A program made the translations under genes and the position numbers. Below, in pieces: positions 1 through 6,334 of a stretch of 6,530 nt of DNA. The stretch covers positions 1-6,530 of the forward strand of contig DASXIW010000290.1 in NCBI GenBank assembly GCA_036497785.1, given 5' to 3'. The DNA is from DASXIW01 sp036497785. Its GTDB lineage: Bacteria > Pseudomonadota > Alphaproteobacteria > Acetobacterales > Acetobacteraceae. How positions within the stretch are numbered: the first letter of the stretch is position 1; each line of letters starts with the position of its first letter. A model generated the notes under the pieces. It was not told where the DNA came from and made no database searches. It saw only the letters and a program-made list of their open reading frames with translations.

Positions 1-724
1 TGGCGATGACCGGCACGATTATGGAGGCCGCGACGAAACCGAGCCGGCGCCAGATGCCGCGATACATCAGACAGGCATACAGCACGCCGAAGGCGATGGA
101 GGCGATCAGGAAGCGCAATCCGGCGCAGGCCTCGGCCACGACGAAGCGCCCCTCGGGGATTTCGATGAAATAGGCGTCGACGACATGCGGGATGCCAAGA
201 ATACCCAACCCGACATCGATGAAATGCGCGGTGAAACCCTGCAGCGCCGGCGTGACGAAGGCGCCGAACGGTACAAGAAAGAAAAGATACAGCAGCGGCG
301 CGGACAGCACGAAAAACATCCGCCTGCCCAGTACAGCCAGGAACAGCAGTTCCAGCAGGCTCATAGCGACGAGCTGCCGCCCTTCCATGATGCCCAACCA
401 GTCCGCGGCCAGCCACGCCAGGGCGAGTGCAAGGACCGCCAACGTCACCGCCGGCATGGGCTGAACGGATACGCCAGCCAGTGTCGGCCTGCGGTCCATG
501 GCCAGATAGATCGCGATGGGGATGACAAAGAAGCAATGGCTGTATGCGGTGGAGTCGATCCATGTCTGCACCGCCACCACCGCCTCGGTGTGGAACAGCA
601 GGCCGAGCACGAGAAATCCGAGCAGCAAGGCGGGAACCACCGGGCGAATGACCGGCCATAGCGCGCCCGGGGCAACCTGCAAGGACGGCGTTGCGGTGGC
701 GGCCGGCACGGTCTGGGCGGTCAT
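1..724 (-). CDS. xrtA: Exosortase (XrtA-like), C-terminus beyond the left edge
   Basis: Integral membrane cysteine protease/transpeptidase-like enzyme that, by family knowledge, processes PEP-CTERM-tagged proteins at the inner membrane in exopolysaccharide-producing bacteria. I translated the minus strand: 241 codons are visible with no stop. Hydrophobic segments lie near residues 28-44, 62-76, 91-110, 121-155 and 205-220. An early motif, STAYSHCFFVIPI (58-70), matches the N-terminal region of exosortases. The core motif EACAGLRF (198-205) contains the expected catalytic Cys200. The family usually has CSG here, so Ala201 is a small variation. The later conserved Arg and His fall outside the window. 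The ATG at 724 has a GGAGA Shine-Dalgarno (732-736) seven bases upstream. The neighbouring FemAB-type gene and deacetylase remnant are classic XrtA-locus partners, which supports subtype A. The subtype is inferred; the superfamily assignment is firm. Confidence 0.88.
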   Translation of the reverse strand, partial: MTAQTVPAATATPSLQVAPGALWPVIRPVVPALLLGFLVLGLLFHTEAVVAVQTWIDSTAYSHCFFVIPIAIYLAMDRRPTLAGVSVQPMPAVTLAVLALALAWLAADWLGIMEGRQLVAMSLLELLFLAVLGRRMFFVLSAPLLYLFFLVPFGAFVTPALQGFTAHFIDVGLGILGIPHVVDAYFIEIPEGRFVVAEACAGLRFLIASIAFGVLYACLMYRGIWRRLGFVAASIIVPVIA

Positions 725-731
725 GCGGCGT

Positions 732-736
732 TCTCC
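732..736 (-). promoter_or_regulatory. Shine-Dalgarno of the exosortase gene
   Basis: GGAGA on the minus strand, seven bases before the ATG at 724. It sits between the presumed FemAB stop (TAG, 745-747) and the exosortase start, so exosortase translation has its own ribosome site inside a polycistronic transcript. It decides the exosortase start: the ATG at 738-736 overlaps it and is out of frame. Confidence 0.6.
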
Positions 737-744
737 ATGCGATT

Positions 745-1770
745 CTACCCCAGGCCCGCACGATCGGGGGTCCCAGCAGCCCGGCCACCAGCAGCGGCAG
801 CCGCTTCCAGGCAGCGATGAACAGGCGGTATTTCGTGTTCAGCAGGTTGATGTCCGGGATCGCGGCCCCGTCTGCCAGACGGAAGAAGCAATCCATCGGC
901 TCCGGCGCGAAGCCCCAATTCTTCTTGAACGCAAAGGCGCCGGTGCCCAGCTTGCTGCGGCCGAAATCGAACAGCCGAAACCCGTGCGCGGCGGCGCGGC
1001 GCAGGACCTCCCAATACATAAAATCGTTGCCGTAGCGTTCCCGCGCGATCGTCCGGCCGCCCCCGTAATAGGGCAGCACCTGATCGCGGAAATAGAAATT
1101 CATCACCGACGCGATCGCCACCTCGCCATCCATGACGGTGACGATATCCGCCTTGTCGCCGAACACCTCCGCCAGCAGCCGGAAATAGTTGCGCCCGAAA
1201 ACCGGCGTGCCGAAATTGCGCACGCTTTCCGCATAGATGCCGTGCAACCGGTCGGCGGGATGAGCCCGCGATCGATCCCCTTGCGAACCATGGCCCGCTG
1301 CTTGCGGGGGATCGCCTTGAGATTGGCCTCGTCATCCCGGGGAACGCCTTGCGGAATGACACATACAGGTCGGGCCTGGCCGGCCACTCCGCCTGGTCCA
1401 GCCAGTCCGGCGCCTTCTGGGAGCGGAATTCCACCCCCGGCACGGACAGGCGCCGCATCAGTGCCGCCGCATGCGCTGCCAATGCCGCGCCGGCTTCGCC
1501 ATCCGCCGCCAGCGGGCCTCCATTCACGCAGAATGGCACGGAGATCAGCGAATTGCCGAACAGCCGCGTCGTCACTTGGGCCATCGGCAAGACGCCGACA
1601 ATGACGCCATCGCGCTGGGCTATCGTGTAATGCGTGGCATGGCCGAAGGCGCGCGTAATCACCCGGCGCCAGGCCGCAAGGTGAAAAAAGGTTGCTTCCT
1701 CATGCGCGTTGACATACGCGTCCCAAGCCGGCTCGGCCGCCGCGTCCAATGTTTTGCAGATGAGCGCCAT
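745..1770 (-). pseudogene. FemAB-family PEP-CTERM system-associated protein, frameshifted
   Basis: GNAT-fold FemAB-like protein of the type that accompanies XrtA exosortase loci; the family is thought to modify cell-envelope or polysaccharide components, exact substrate unknown. The start is ATG 1770 (MALICKTLDAAAEPAWDAYV), two bases after the upstream TGA. The protein reads in three successive frames. Frame A runs to DLYVSFRKAFP. After about 1340, frame B gives DDEANLKAIPRKQRAMVRKG. After about 1256, frame C gives RLHGIYAESVRNFGTPVFGR, then FDFGRSKLGTGAFAFKKNWG and LLNTKYRLF. Frame C has no stop through the left edge. One more restored base between 747 and 770 returns to frame A and its TAG at 745. 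Adding one base at each of three sites would restore about 342 residues, close to the usual family length. Each site lies in or beside a G/C run. It is either a decayed gene or a gene with sequencing deletions. Confidence 0.85.
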
Positions 1771-1772
1771 GG

Positions 1773-1866
1773 TCAGTTGGCAGAGCCGGGCGAGAGCATG
1801 TCGGCAAAGACCCGATCCACGCGGTCCCATGCGAAAATCGCGCAGCAGCCGGTCGATCCGGCCGAC
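1773..1866 (-). pseudogene. 3' remnant of XrtA-associated polysaccharide deacetylase
   Basis: About 30 codons on the minus strand, reading GRIDRLLRDF then WDRVDRVFADMLSPGSAN and a TGA at 1775-1773. This resembles, from memory, the C-terminal end of the PEP-CTERM-locus polysaccharide deacetylases (DUF3473-type tail). The two parts lie in different frames: reading GATTTTCGCATGG with one T fewer joins them as RDFAWDRVDRVF, so a single-base insertion in a T run is the simplest account. The stop lies two bases before the FemAB start, the spacing expected in an operon. The upstream body of the gene is absent, because sequence beyond about 1866 belongs to a glycosyltransferase on the other strand. 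Identification rests on a short stretch plus context. Confidence 0.5.
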
Positions 1867-2396
1867 TGACCCGGCCCACGCTGATTTCGGTCGGCAGCCT
1901 GATCGAGCGCAAGGGCCATCATCAAACCATCGCGGCGATGCGGGAGCTTCCGGAATTCGCGCTGATAATCGTCGGCGAAGGCCCGGAGCGAGATCGGCTG
2001 GCCGCCCTGATCGCGCGGTTCGGACTCAACGATCGTGTCCGGCCGCTCGGCCCGCGACCGCACGCGGCGCTGGCCGCCTGCTACGGCGCGGCCGACACGA
2101 TGGTACTGGCCTCCAGCCGCGAGGGATGGGCGAACGTGCTGCTGGAATCGATGGCCTGTGGCACGCCGGTGGTGGCCTGCAACATCCCGGGCAACCCCGA
2201 TGTGGTCACCTCGCCGGAAGCGGGCCTGGTAATCCGCGAGAACACCCCATCCGGCATCGCCGAAGGCGTGCGGCGCCTGTTCGCCGCCCCACCCGACCGC
2301 GCCGCCACCCGCGCCTTCGCAGAACGCTTCGGCTGGGAGCAAACCTCCCAAGGCCAATTGCAGATTTTCCGCAAGGTGATTGATCAGCCCTCCTAA
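1863..2396 (+). pseudogene. GT4-family glycosyltransferase, 5'-truncated
   Basis: C-terminal Rossmann half of a GT-B glycosyltransferase that would transfer an activated sugar during polysaccharide assembly. The frame is open from about 1863 and gives LTRPTLISVGSLIERKGHH, the strand and loop that begins the C-terminal domain. It continues through LIIVGEGPERDRLAALI and the donor-binding region SREGWANVLLESMACGTPVV with the GT4 E-x7-E pair, then NIPGNPDVV, and ends at TAA 2394-2396. About 177 residues remain of a family usually 370-400 long, so the N-terminal acceptor domain is missing. Upstream sequence is the oppositely oriented deacetylase and FemAB block. The only in-frame ATG (1938) falls inside the domain and is unlikely to be a real start. 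The protein should be inactive. It may once have belonged to the same exosortase/EPS locus (inference). Confidence 0.82.
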
Positions 2397-2397
2397 G

Positions 2398-2488
2398 CGG
2401 ATAAGCGTTTTTTGCCTCTTTTTGCAGAAAAGAAGACCCTCAAAAGACTGTTCTTTTTGAAAAAAAAGAACCAAAAAACTTTTATCCG
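2398..2488. repeat. 91-bp AT-rich imperfect palindrome with nested hairpin
   Basis: The outer arms are 17 bases, CGGATAAGCGTTTTTTG (2398-2414) and CAAAAAACTTTTATCCG (2472-2488), complementary at 15 of 17 positions. Inside, 2450-2471 forms a 9-bp stem, GTTCTTTTT against AAAAAGAAC, with a GAAA loop. A weaker CTTTT/AAAAG pairing lies near 2420-2432. The left arm begins two bases after the glycosyltransferase stop. The block is strikingly AT-rich against the GC-rich surroundings and probably folds strongly in RNA from either strand. It could end transcription or be a dispersed intergenic repeat. I associate very similar T/A-rich spacers with Acetobacteraceae genomes, but that is memory, not a search. 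Confidence 0.75.
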
Positions 2489-2526
2489 TCTGGCTTCGTT
2501 TCTGTCCTGCATTTGGCGGTCCCAAT

Positions 2527-3105
2527 ATGAACGAGACCCAGGTGATGATGGAGCTGCGCGACCCGCATCGGGTGCTGCTGCCCGCCTATGTCGCCGCGCT
2601 TCAGGCCGGTTGGTCGCCCGACACGACGCGCGATGTAAGCCGGGGGCAGCTTGCGGCGATCGCGGCCGACCCGGACGGTTTCCTCGCCAGCCTGTCCCGC
2701 ACCGCGCCCAGCCCCCGCACCCTGCCAGATGGCCGGCAGGTCGAATGGCTGCCGGGAAAGAACTTCTGGATGTGGGTGGAAAAGCCGCAAGGCGGGTCGT
2801 TCTGCGGATCGATCAATCTGCGCTACCAGATCGGCACCGAGGCGCTGCCGCCGCATGTCTCAGGCCATGTCGGCTATGCCGTGGTGCCCTGGAAGCAGCG
2901 CCAGGGCCACGCCACGCGCGCGCTGCATCTGCTGTTGCCCGTGGCGCGGGCGGCGGGTCTCTCCCGCGTGTTGGTCACCTGCGATGACGACAACGCGGGA
3001 TCGCGTCGGGTGATCGAAAAAAATGGCGGTATTCCGGCCGGCTGGGTGCCGCATCCGGACCGGCCGGGCATTGCCAAACTGCAATTCTGGGTGGCGACGG
3101 GCTGA
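2527..3105 (+). CDS. GNAT family N-acetyltransferase (COG3981-like)
   Basis: Predicted cytoplasmic acetyl-CoA-dependent N-acetyltransferase of 192 residues; substrate unknown. The N-terminal half (about 1-75) is variable, with hydrophobic and acidic stretches. The GNAT core begins near WMWVEKPQGGSFCGSINLRY (81-100). Motif A is VGYAVVPWKQRQGHATRALH (115-134), where the RQGHA loop should bind the pantetheine-pyrophosphate of acetyl-CoA. Motif B is LVTCDDDNAGSRRVIEKNGG (149-168), with the family's characteristic asparagine and RVIEKNGG helix. The start at 2527 has a weak GGCGG seven bases upstream; ATGs at 2545 and 2548 are possible alternatives. It stands alone after the palindromic spacer and converges on the methyltransferase gene with only eight bases between stops. 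Nothing links it functionally to its neighbours. Confidence 0.88.
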   Translation: MNETQVMMELRDPHRVLLPAYVAALQAGWSPDTTRDVSRGQLAAIAADPDGFLASLSRTAPSPRTLPDGRQVEWLPGKNFWMWVEKPQGGSFCGSINLRYQIGTEALPPHVSGHVGYAVVPWKQRQGHATRALHLLLPVARAAGLSRVLVTCDDDNAGSRRVIEKNGGIPAGWVPHPDRPGIAKLQFWVATG

Positions 3106-3113
3106 CGGCTCAC

Positions 3114-3962
3114 TCAGTCTTTCCGCAACGCCTCGGCCAGGCTGGCCTTCGCCGATCCTGGCCGCAGCGGCTGAGGCTGGCTCGGCGCCGGCGCCCATCC
3201 CGTCATCATCGCCAGCCGCAGCGTCACCACGCGGCGCCCGCCCTGCTCAGGCAATGCCGCGAGCGCCGCCGGGAACAGGGCGCGCGGCGGAATCCGCCGG
3301 TCCCGCAGCACGACCGCGTTGCCCTCGCCGGATGCGCGCAGGTCGCGCAACAGAGCGATCGGATCGGCATAAAGCAGCGTCATTGTCTCCGCATCGGCCA
3401 CCGGCAGCGCAAAGCCCGCGCGTTGCAGCAACGCGGCACAGTCGCGCAGATCGGGAAACGGCGAAATGCGCGGCGAGGCGCCGCCGGTCAGCTCGGATTC
3501 CGCCTCGGTCAACGCCGTACGCAGTTCGGCCAGCGATCCCAGCGCCGGCAGGCTGGCGAGCAGCAGCCCGTCCGGCTTCAGCGCCATGCGAAGCTGGATC
3601 AGCGCGCCAGGCAGGTCATTCACCCAATGCAGCGACAGGCTGGCCACCACCAGATCGAAACTGGCCGGCGCGAAGGGCAGAAATTCCTCGTCCGCCGCCA
3701 CGCACGCGCCGCCATTGCGCGCCGCCATGGCAGGCGACAGATCGCAGCTCACCGTCGCGATGCCCCGCGCCCGCAGCGCCGGCGCCACCACGCCGCGCCC
3801 GCCCACATCCAGCGCGCGGGTAAAGCGGATGGAGATATCGTCCAGCCTGTCCAACAACCGTTCCGCCGCGTCGCGCAGGATCGGCTCCACCGCGTCCACG
3901 GTGGCGGCGGCGCGGTCACGATGGCGGCGCACCGCCGAGCGATCGAAAACATGCATGGTCAT
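3114..3962 (-). CDS. NDUFAF5-like class I SAM-dependent methyltransferase
   Basis: Protein of 282 residues with a class I methyltransferase fold. The N-terminus HVFDRSAVRRHRDRAAA (4-20) is typical of the BioC/NDUFAF5 group. Motif I is ALDVGGRGVVAPAL (50-63), a slightly unusual form of the SAM loop. CDLSPAMAARN (73-83) supplies the acidic ribose-binding position. DEEFLPFAPASFDLVVASLS (91-110) followed by LHWVNDLPGAL (111-121) is the diagnostic core, and ELTGGASPRISPFPDLRD (157-174) and MTGWAPAPSQPQPLRPGSA (253-271) match alphaproteobacterial homologues. In mitochondria NDUFAF5 acts in complex I assembly and hydroxylates an arginine of NDUFS7; the bacterial homologues are presumed to have a related role, but this is not shown here. 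No Shine-Dalgarno is evident; ATG at residue 3 (3956) is an alternative start. It is transcribed divergently from the dioxygenase gene. Confidence 0.85.
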   Translation of the reverse strand: MTMHVFDRSAVRRHRDRAAATVDAVEPILRDAAERLLDRLDDISIRFTRALDVGGRGVVAPALRARGIATVSCDLSPAMAARNGGACVAADEEFLPFAPASFDLVVASLSLHWVNDLPGALIQLRMALKPDGLLLASLPALGSLAELRTALTEAESELTGGASPRISPFPDLRDCAALLQRAGFALPVADAETMTLLYADPIALLRDLRASGEGNAVVLRDRRIPPRALFPAALAALPEQGGRRVVTLRLAMMTGWAPAPSQPQPLRPGSAKASLAEALRKD

Positions 3963-3987
3963 CGCACCGATGTGCGCCTGCGCGGCG

Positions 3988-4017
3988 TTGCTGCCAAGCC
4001 GTCCCGGCGCCTATTAT
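3988..4017 (+). promoter_or_regulatory. Candidate sigma-70 promoter for the dioxygenase-rhodanese operon
   Basis: TTGCTG (3988-3993), an 18-base spacer, and TATTAT (4012-4017). The -10 box matches the consensus at five of six positions and the -35 at four of six. The predicted transcription start near 4024 leaves a leader of about 18 bases containing the Shine-Dalgarno. It sits in the 79-bp gap between divergent genes. No operator is obvious. It is assigned by eye only. Confidence 0.4.
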
Positions 4018-4027
4018 GCCACCGCAC

Positions 4028-4034
4028 AGGAGGA
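4028..4034 (+). promoter_or_regulatory. Strong Shine-Dalgarno of the thiol dioxygenase gene
   Basis: AGGAGGA ends seven bases before ATG 4042. It fixes the start of the dioxygenase, whose frame is open far upstream (to 3466) through the opposite-strand methyltransferase gene and so offers several false starts. Confidence 0.8.
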
Positions 4035-4041
4035 TCCCGTC

Positions 4042-4635
4042 ATGAACGCATCCGCCATCTCCGCCGCCCGTCCTGCCGCCATCGCCGCCGCCGTCGAGCG
4101 GATCCGCGTGATCGAGCGCAGCCAGGGCGTCACCCGCGACGCGCTGAACGCCATCATGGTGGAACTCAAGGCCCTGGCGGCGCAGCAGAATCTATTCCCC
4201 TCCAGCGAATTCCCGCCGCCGCCCGATGGCGAGCCTGGCAACCGCCGCTATCTGCTGCAGGAAGATCCGGACCACCGTTTCGCGCTGTACCTGAACGCGC
4301 TGAACCCGGGCAACGAGTCCAAGCCGCACGACCATACCACTTGGGCGGTGGTGGTGGCGGTGGATGGCCAGGAACTGAACAAGGTCTATCGCCGCACCGC
4401 CGACGCGCTGGTGGTGGATCACGAGGTGATGGTCGAACCCGGCACCGGCATCACCCTGATGCCCACCGACATCCACTCAATCCACACCACCGGCACCGTG
4501 CCCACGCGCCATTTGCATATGTATGGGTTGGCGCTGGAAAAGCTGGACAACCGCATGGCCTACGATCCCAAAACCGGCGAGGCCATCCCCTACAACGCCA
4601 ATTTCATGCGTCCCACCGCAACCGCGCGCGCCTGA
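4042..4635 (+). CDS. Cysteine dioxygenase-superfamily (cupin) thiol dioxygenase
   Basis: Cytoplasmic non-haem iron enzyme of 197 residues expected to oxidise a small thiol (cysteine, 3-mercaptopropionate or similar) to its sulfinate with O2. The cupin core holds KPHDHTTWAVVVAVDGQEL (94-112), whose His96 and His98 are the first two iron ligands. PTDIHSIHTTG (141-151) should supply the third, probably His145. RHLHMYG (156-162) keeps the His159/Tyr161 pair of the cysteine dioxygenase Ser-His-Tyr triad, with His157 where Ser is usual. The HDHT-W pattern is nearer to 3-mercaptopropionate dioxygenases than to mammalian enzymes. The protein has no cysteine, so the Cys-Tyr crosslink of mammalian enzymes cannot form. 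The start is set by a near-perfect Shine-Dalgarno. The next gene, a multidomain rhodanese, begins 11 bases after the stop. The superfamily is firm; the substrate is not determined. Confidence 0.86.
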   Translation: MNASAISAARPAAIAAAVERIRVIERSQGVTRDALNAIMVELKALAAQQNLFPSSEFPPPPDGEPGNRRYLLQEDPDHRFALYLNALNPGNESKPHDHTTWAVVVAVDGQELNKVYRRTADALVVDHEVMVEPGTGITLMPTDIHSIHTTGTVPTRHLHMYGLALEKLDNRMAYDPKTGEAIPYNANFMRPTATARA

Positions 4636-4646
4636 CCCCCAAGCGC

Positions 4647-6221
4647 ATGAAACCTGTCGACGCGACCGAACTGCGCGCCTGGATCGAGGACGGCCACGAA
4701 CTGGCCATTCTCGATGCCCGCGAGGAAGGCGAGTTCGGCGCATCCCATCTGTTCTGGGCCGTTCCCTTTCCGCTGTCCCAACGGGAACTCAAACTGCGCA
4801 CGCTGCTGCCCAACCGCGCCACGCGCATCGTCTGCGTCGATGACGGGCGGGGACTGGCCGCGGAACTCGCCGCCTTCCTCGAAGCATGTGGCTGCACCGA
4901 TGTGCATACCCTCACCGGGGGTACGCCCGCCTGGCAAGCTGCGGGATATGTTCTGTTCAGCGGCGTGAACGTGCCCAGCAAGGCGTTCGGCGAATGGGTC
5001 GAGCACCATTACGGCACCGAGAGCATTGACGCCGCCGAGCTGAAATCGCTGCTGGACGACAACACAGACATGGTGGTGCTGGATAGCCGCACCTTCGACG
5101 AATTCCGCCGGATGTCGATCCCATCCGGCATCAGCGTGCCGGGCGGCGAACTCGCCTATCGCATCGGCGACCTCGCCCCCGATCCGAACACGCTGGTGCT
5201 GGTGAACTGTGCCGGCCGCACGCGCTCCATCATCGGTGCGGAAAGCCTGCGGCAGGCCGGTATTCCCAACAAGGTGTTGGCGTTGCGCAACGGTACCATG
5301 GGCTGGGAACTCGCCGGGTTCCGCCCCGAACACGGCCGCACCGACCGCTACCCCGCGGGCACCCCGGCCAGCGTCGCCCAAACACTGGCACGCGCCCGTG
5401 CCTTCGCCGAGCGATCTGGCGTGGGCGTGATCGGCCCTGCAGCGTTGGACGGGTTCGCGACCGATCCCACCTGCACGCTCTATGCACTGGACGTGCGCGA
5501 CCCCGAGGAATTCGCGGCCGGGCATCTCGCCGGCAGCATCCCGGCTCCCGGCGGCCAGTTGATCCAGGCCACCGACCAATGGATCGCCGTGCGCCACGCC
5601 CGCATCGCCCTGATCGACGATGACGGCGTCCGCGCCCGCATGGCCGCTTCCTGGCTGCGGCTGATGGGCCATCGCGACGTGTTCGTGGTCGAAAACGGAT
5701 TGCAGGCCGCCGCCCTGCCGCCACGGCCAACACTGCCCGAGGCGGGCGAGGTCGAGACGATCGACGCCGACACATTGGCGGCCGCCGGGGATGCCGTGGT
5801 GGTAGACCTCGCGAAAAGCATCGCATTTCGCGAGGGGCATATCCCAGGCGCGCTCTGGGGCGTGCGCAGCCGATTGAAGGCGCTGCGCGGCGCGCTAGCC
5901 GTGGCCAAGCTGGTGGTGCTGACTTCGCCGGACGGCATGCTGGCCCGGCTGGCGGTCGCCGAGGCGAAGGCGCTGACCCGCGCCCCGGTGCGGGTGCTGC
6001 GCGGCGGTACCCCCGCCTGGGTGAAAGCCGCCCTCAAGCTCGAGAAAGACCGCAACGATCCGCCCGACGAAGCCTGCATCGATTTTTATCTACGCCCCTA
6101 TGATCGCAACAACGGCGTAGAGGCGGCGATGCGCGCCTATCTCAGCTGGGAAATCGATCTCATGCGCGAAATCGCGCGCGACGGCACAGTCCATTTCGGA
6201 ATCGAGAGCAATCTGGCTTGA
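4647..6221 (+). CDS. Four-domain rhodanese sulfurtransferase
   Basis: Protein of 524 residues, probably cytoplasmic (no signal peptide), built from four tandem rhodanese domains. Domain 1 (about 4-105) has LDAREEGEFGASHL, a Cys63 loop (CVDDGRG) and GGTPAWQAAG. Domain 2 (about 124-228) has LDSRTFDEFRRMSIPSG and the canonical loop CAGRTRS with Cys188. Domain 3 (about 262-352) has LDVRDPEEFAAGHLAGSIPA, but its loop reads IDDDGVRA, without cysteine. Domain 4 (about 370-463) has VVDLAKSIAFREGHIPGALW, loop LTSPDGMLA without cysteine, and GGTPAWVKAAL. A conserved-looking tail (about 476-524) includes YLRPYDRNNGVEAAM. Domains 1 and 2 could therefore carry persulfide and transfer sulfane sulfur, while 3 and 4 are probably structural or regulatory. 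The ATG at 4647 lies 11 bases after the dioxygenase stop with no clear Shine-Dalgarno, which suggests translational coupling. The frame stays open far upstream, but those codons overlap other genes. Confidence 0.9.
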   Translation: MKPVDATELRAWIEDGHELAILDAREEGEFGASHLFWAVPFPLSQRELKLRTLLPNRATRIVCVDDGRGLAAELAAFLEACGCTDVHTLTGGTPAWQAAGYVLFSGVNVPSKAFGEWVEHHYGTESIDAAELKSLLDDNTDMVVLDSRTFDEFRRMSIPSGISVPGGELAYRIGDLAPDPNTLVLVNCAGRTRSIIGAESLRQAGIPNKVLALRNGTMGWELAGFRPEHGRTDRYPAGTPASVAQTLARARAFAERSGVGVIGPAALDGFATDPTCTLYALDVRDPEEFAAGHLAGSIPAPGGQLIQATDQWIAVRHARIALIDDDGVRARMAASWLRLMGHRDVFVVENGLQAAALPPRPTLPEAGEVETIDADTLAAAGDAVVVDLAKSIAFREGHIPGALWGVRSRLKALRGALAVAKLVVLTSPDGMLARLAVAEAKALTRAPVRVLRGGTPAWVKAALKLEKDRNDPPDEACIDFYLRPYDRNNGVEAAMRAYLSWEIDLMREIARDGTVHFGIESNLA

Positions 6222-6243
6222 GGTAGAGTCGACGAGTGATATG

Positions 6244-6274
6244 ATTGCCCCGGCGAATAAATCGCCACGGCAAT
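6244..6274 (+). terminator. Stem-loop after the rhodanese gene (possible terminator)
   Basis: ATTGCCCCGGCGA and TCGCCACGGCAAT pair at 11 of 13 positions (a two-base internal mismatch at 6250-6251 against 6267-6268) around an ATAAA loop, 22 bases after the rhodanese stop. There is no T run afterwards, so it is not a canonical intrinsic terminator. It may end the operon with Rho or protect the 3' end of the message. Confidence 0.5.
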
Positions 6275-6334
6275 GCGTCGCGCCGAAGCCAGCATGCTCT
6301 GGCGTTGCCAGCCCCTGGGAGAATTGATCCATGC
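6275..6334. other. Intergenic stretch with no recognisable gene
   Basis: Between the hairpin and the first recognisable codon of the binding protein. No frame encodes a plausible signal peptide, promoter boxes are not evident, and no direct repeat or target-site duplication is visible at the edge of the homology. Confidence 0.4.

Noticed and set aside
516..1604. Plus-strand ORF of 362 residues
   Set aside because: Shadow of the exosortase and FemAB genes, with proline/arginine-rich composition and no family features.
745..1770. Programmed frameshifting in the FemAB gene
   Set aside because: Three shifts at ordinary G/C runs without a shared slippery motif or stimulatory structure are better explained by deletions or sequence errors.
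1773..2525. Minus-strand ORF of 250 residues spanning the palindrome and GT4 region
   Set aside because: Only its last ~18 codons resemble the deacetylase tail; the rest is antisense to the glycosyltransferase and runs through the palindrome.
2412..2987. Plus-strand ORF beginning in the palindrome (lysine/phenylalanine-rich start)
   Set aside because: The unusual N-terminus comes from translating the A/T repeat, and the rest is an out-of-frame shadow of the GNAT gene.
3466..4041. Upstream extension of the dioxygenase frame
   Set aside because: It is antisense to a well-supported methyltransferase, and the Shine-Dalgarno at 4028-4034 clearly marks ATG 4042.
3423..4646. Upstream extension of the rhodanese frame to a 932-residue ORF
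   Set aside because: It overlaps the methyltransferase (opposite strand) and the dioxygenase (other frame), and its translation is arginine/histidine-rich low-complexity sequence. The rhodanese homology begins at ATG 4647.
4590..5840. Long minus-strand ORF (416 residues)
   Set aside because: Antisense shadow of the rhodanese gene with no recognisable domain; such frames are common in GC-rich DNA.
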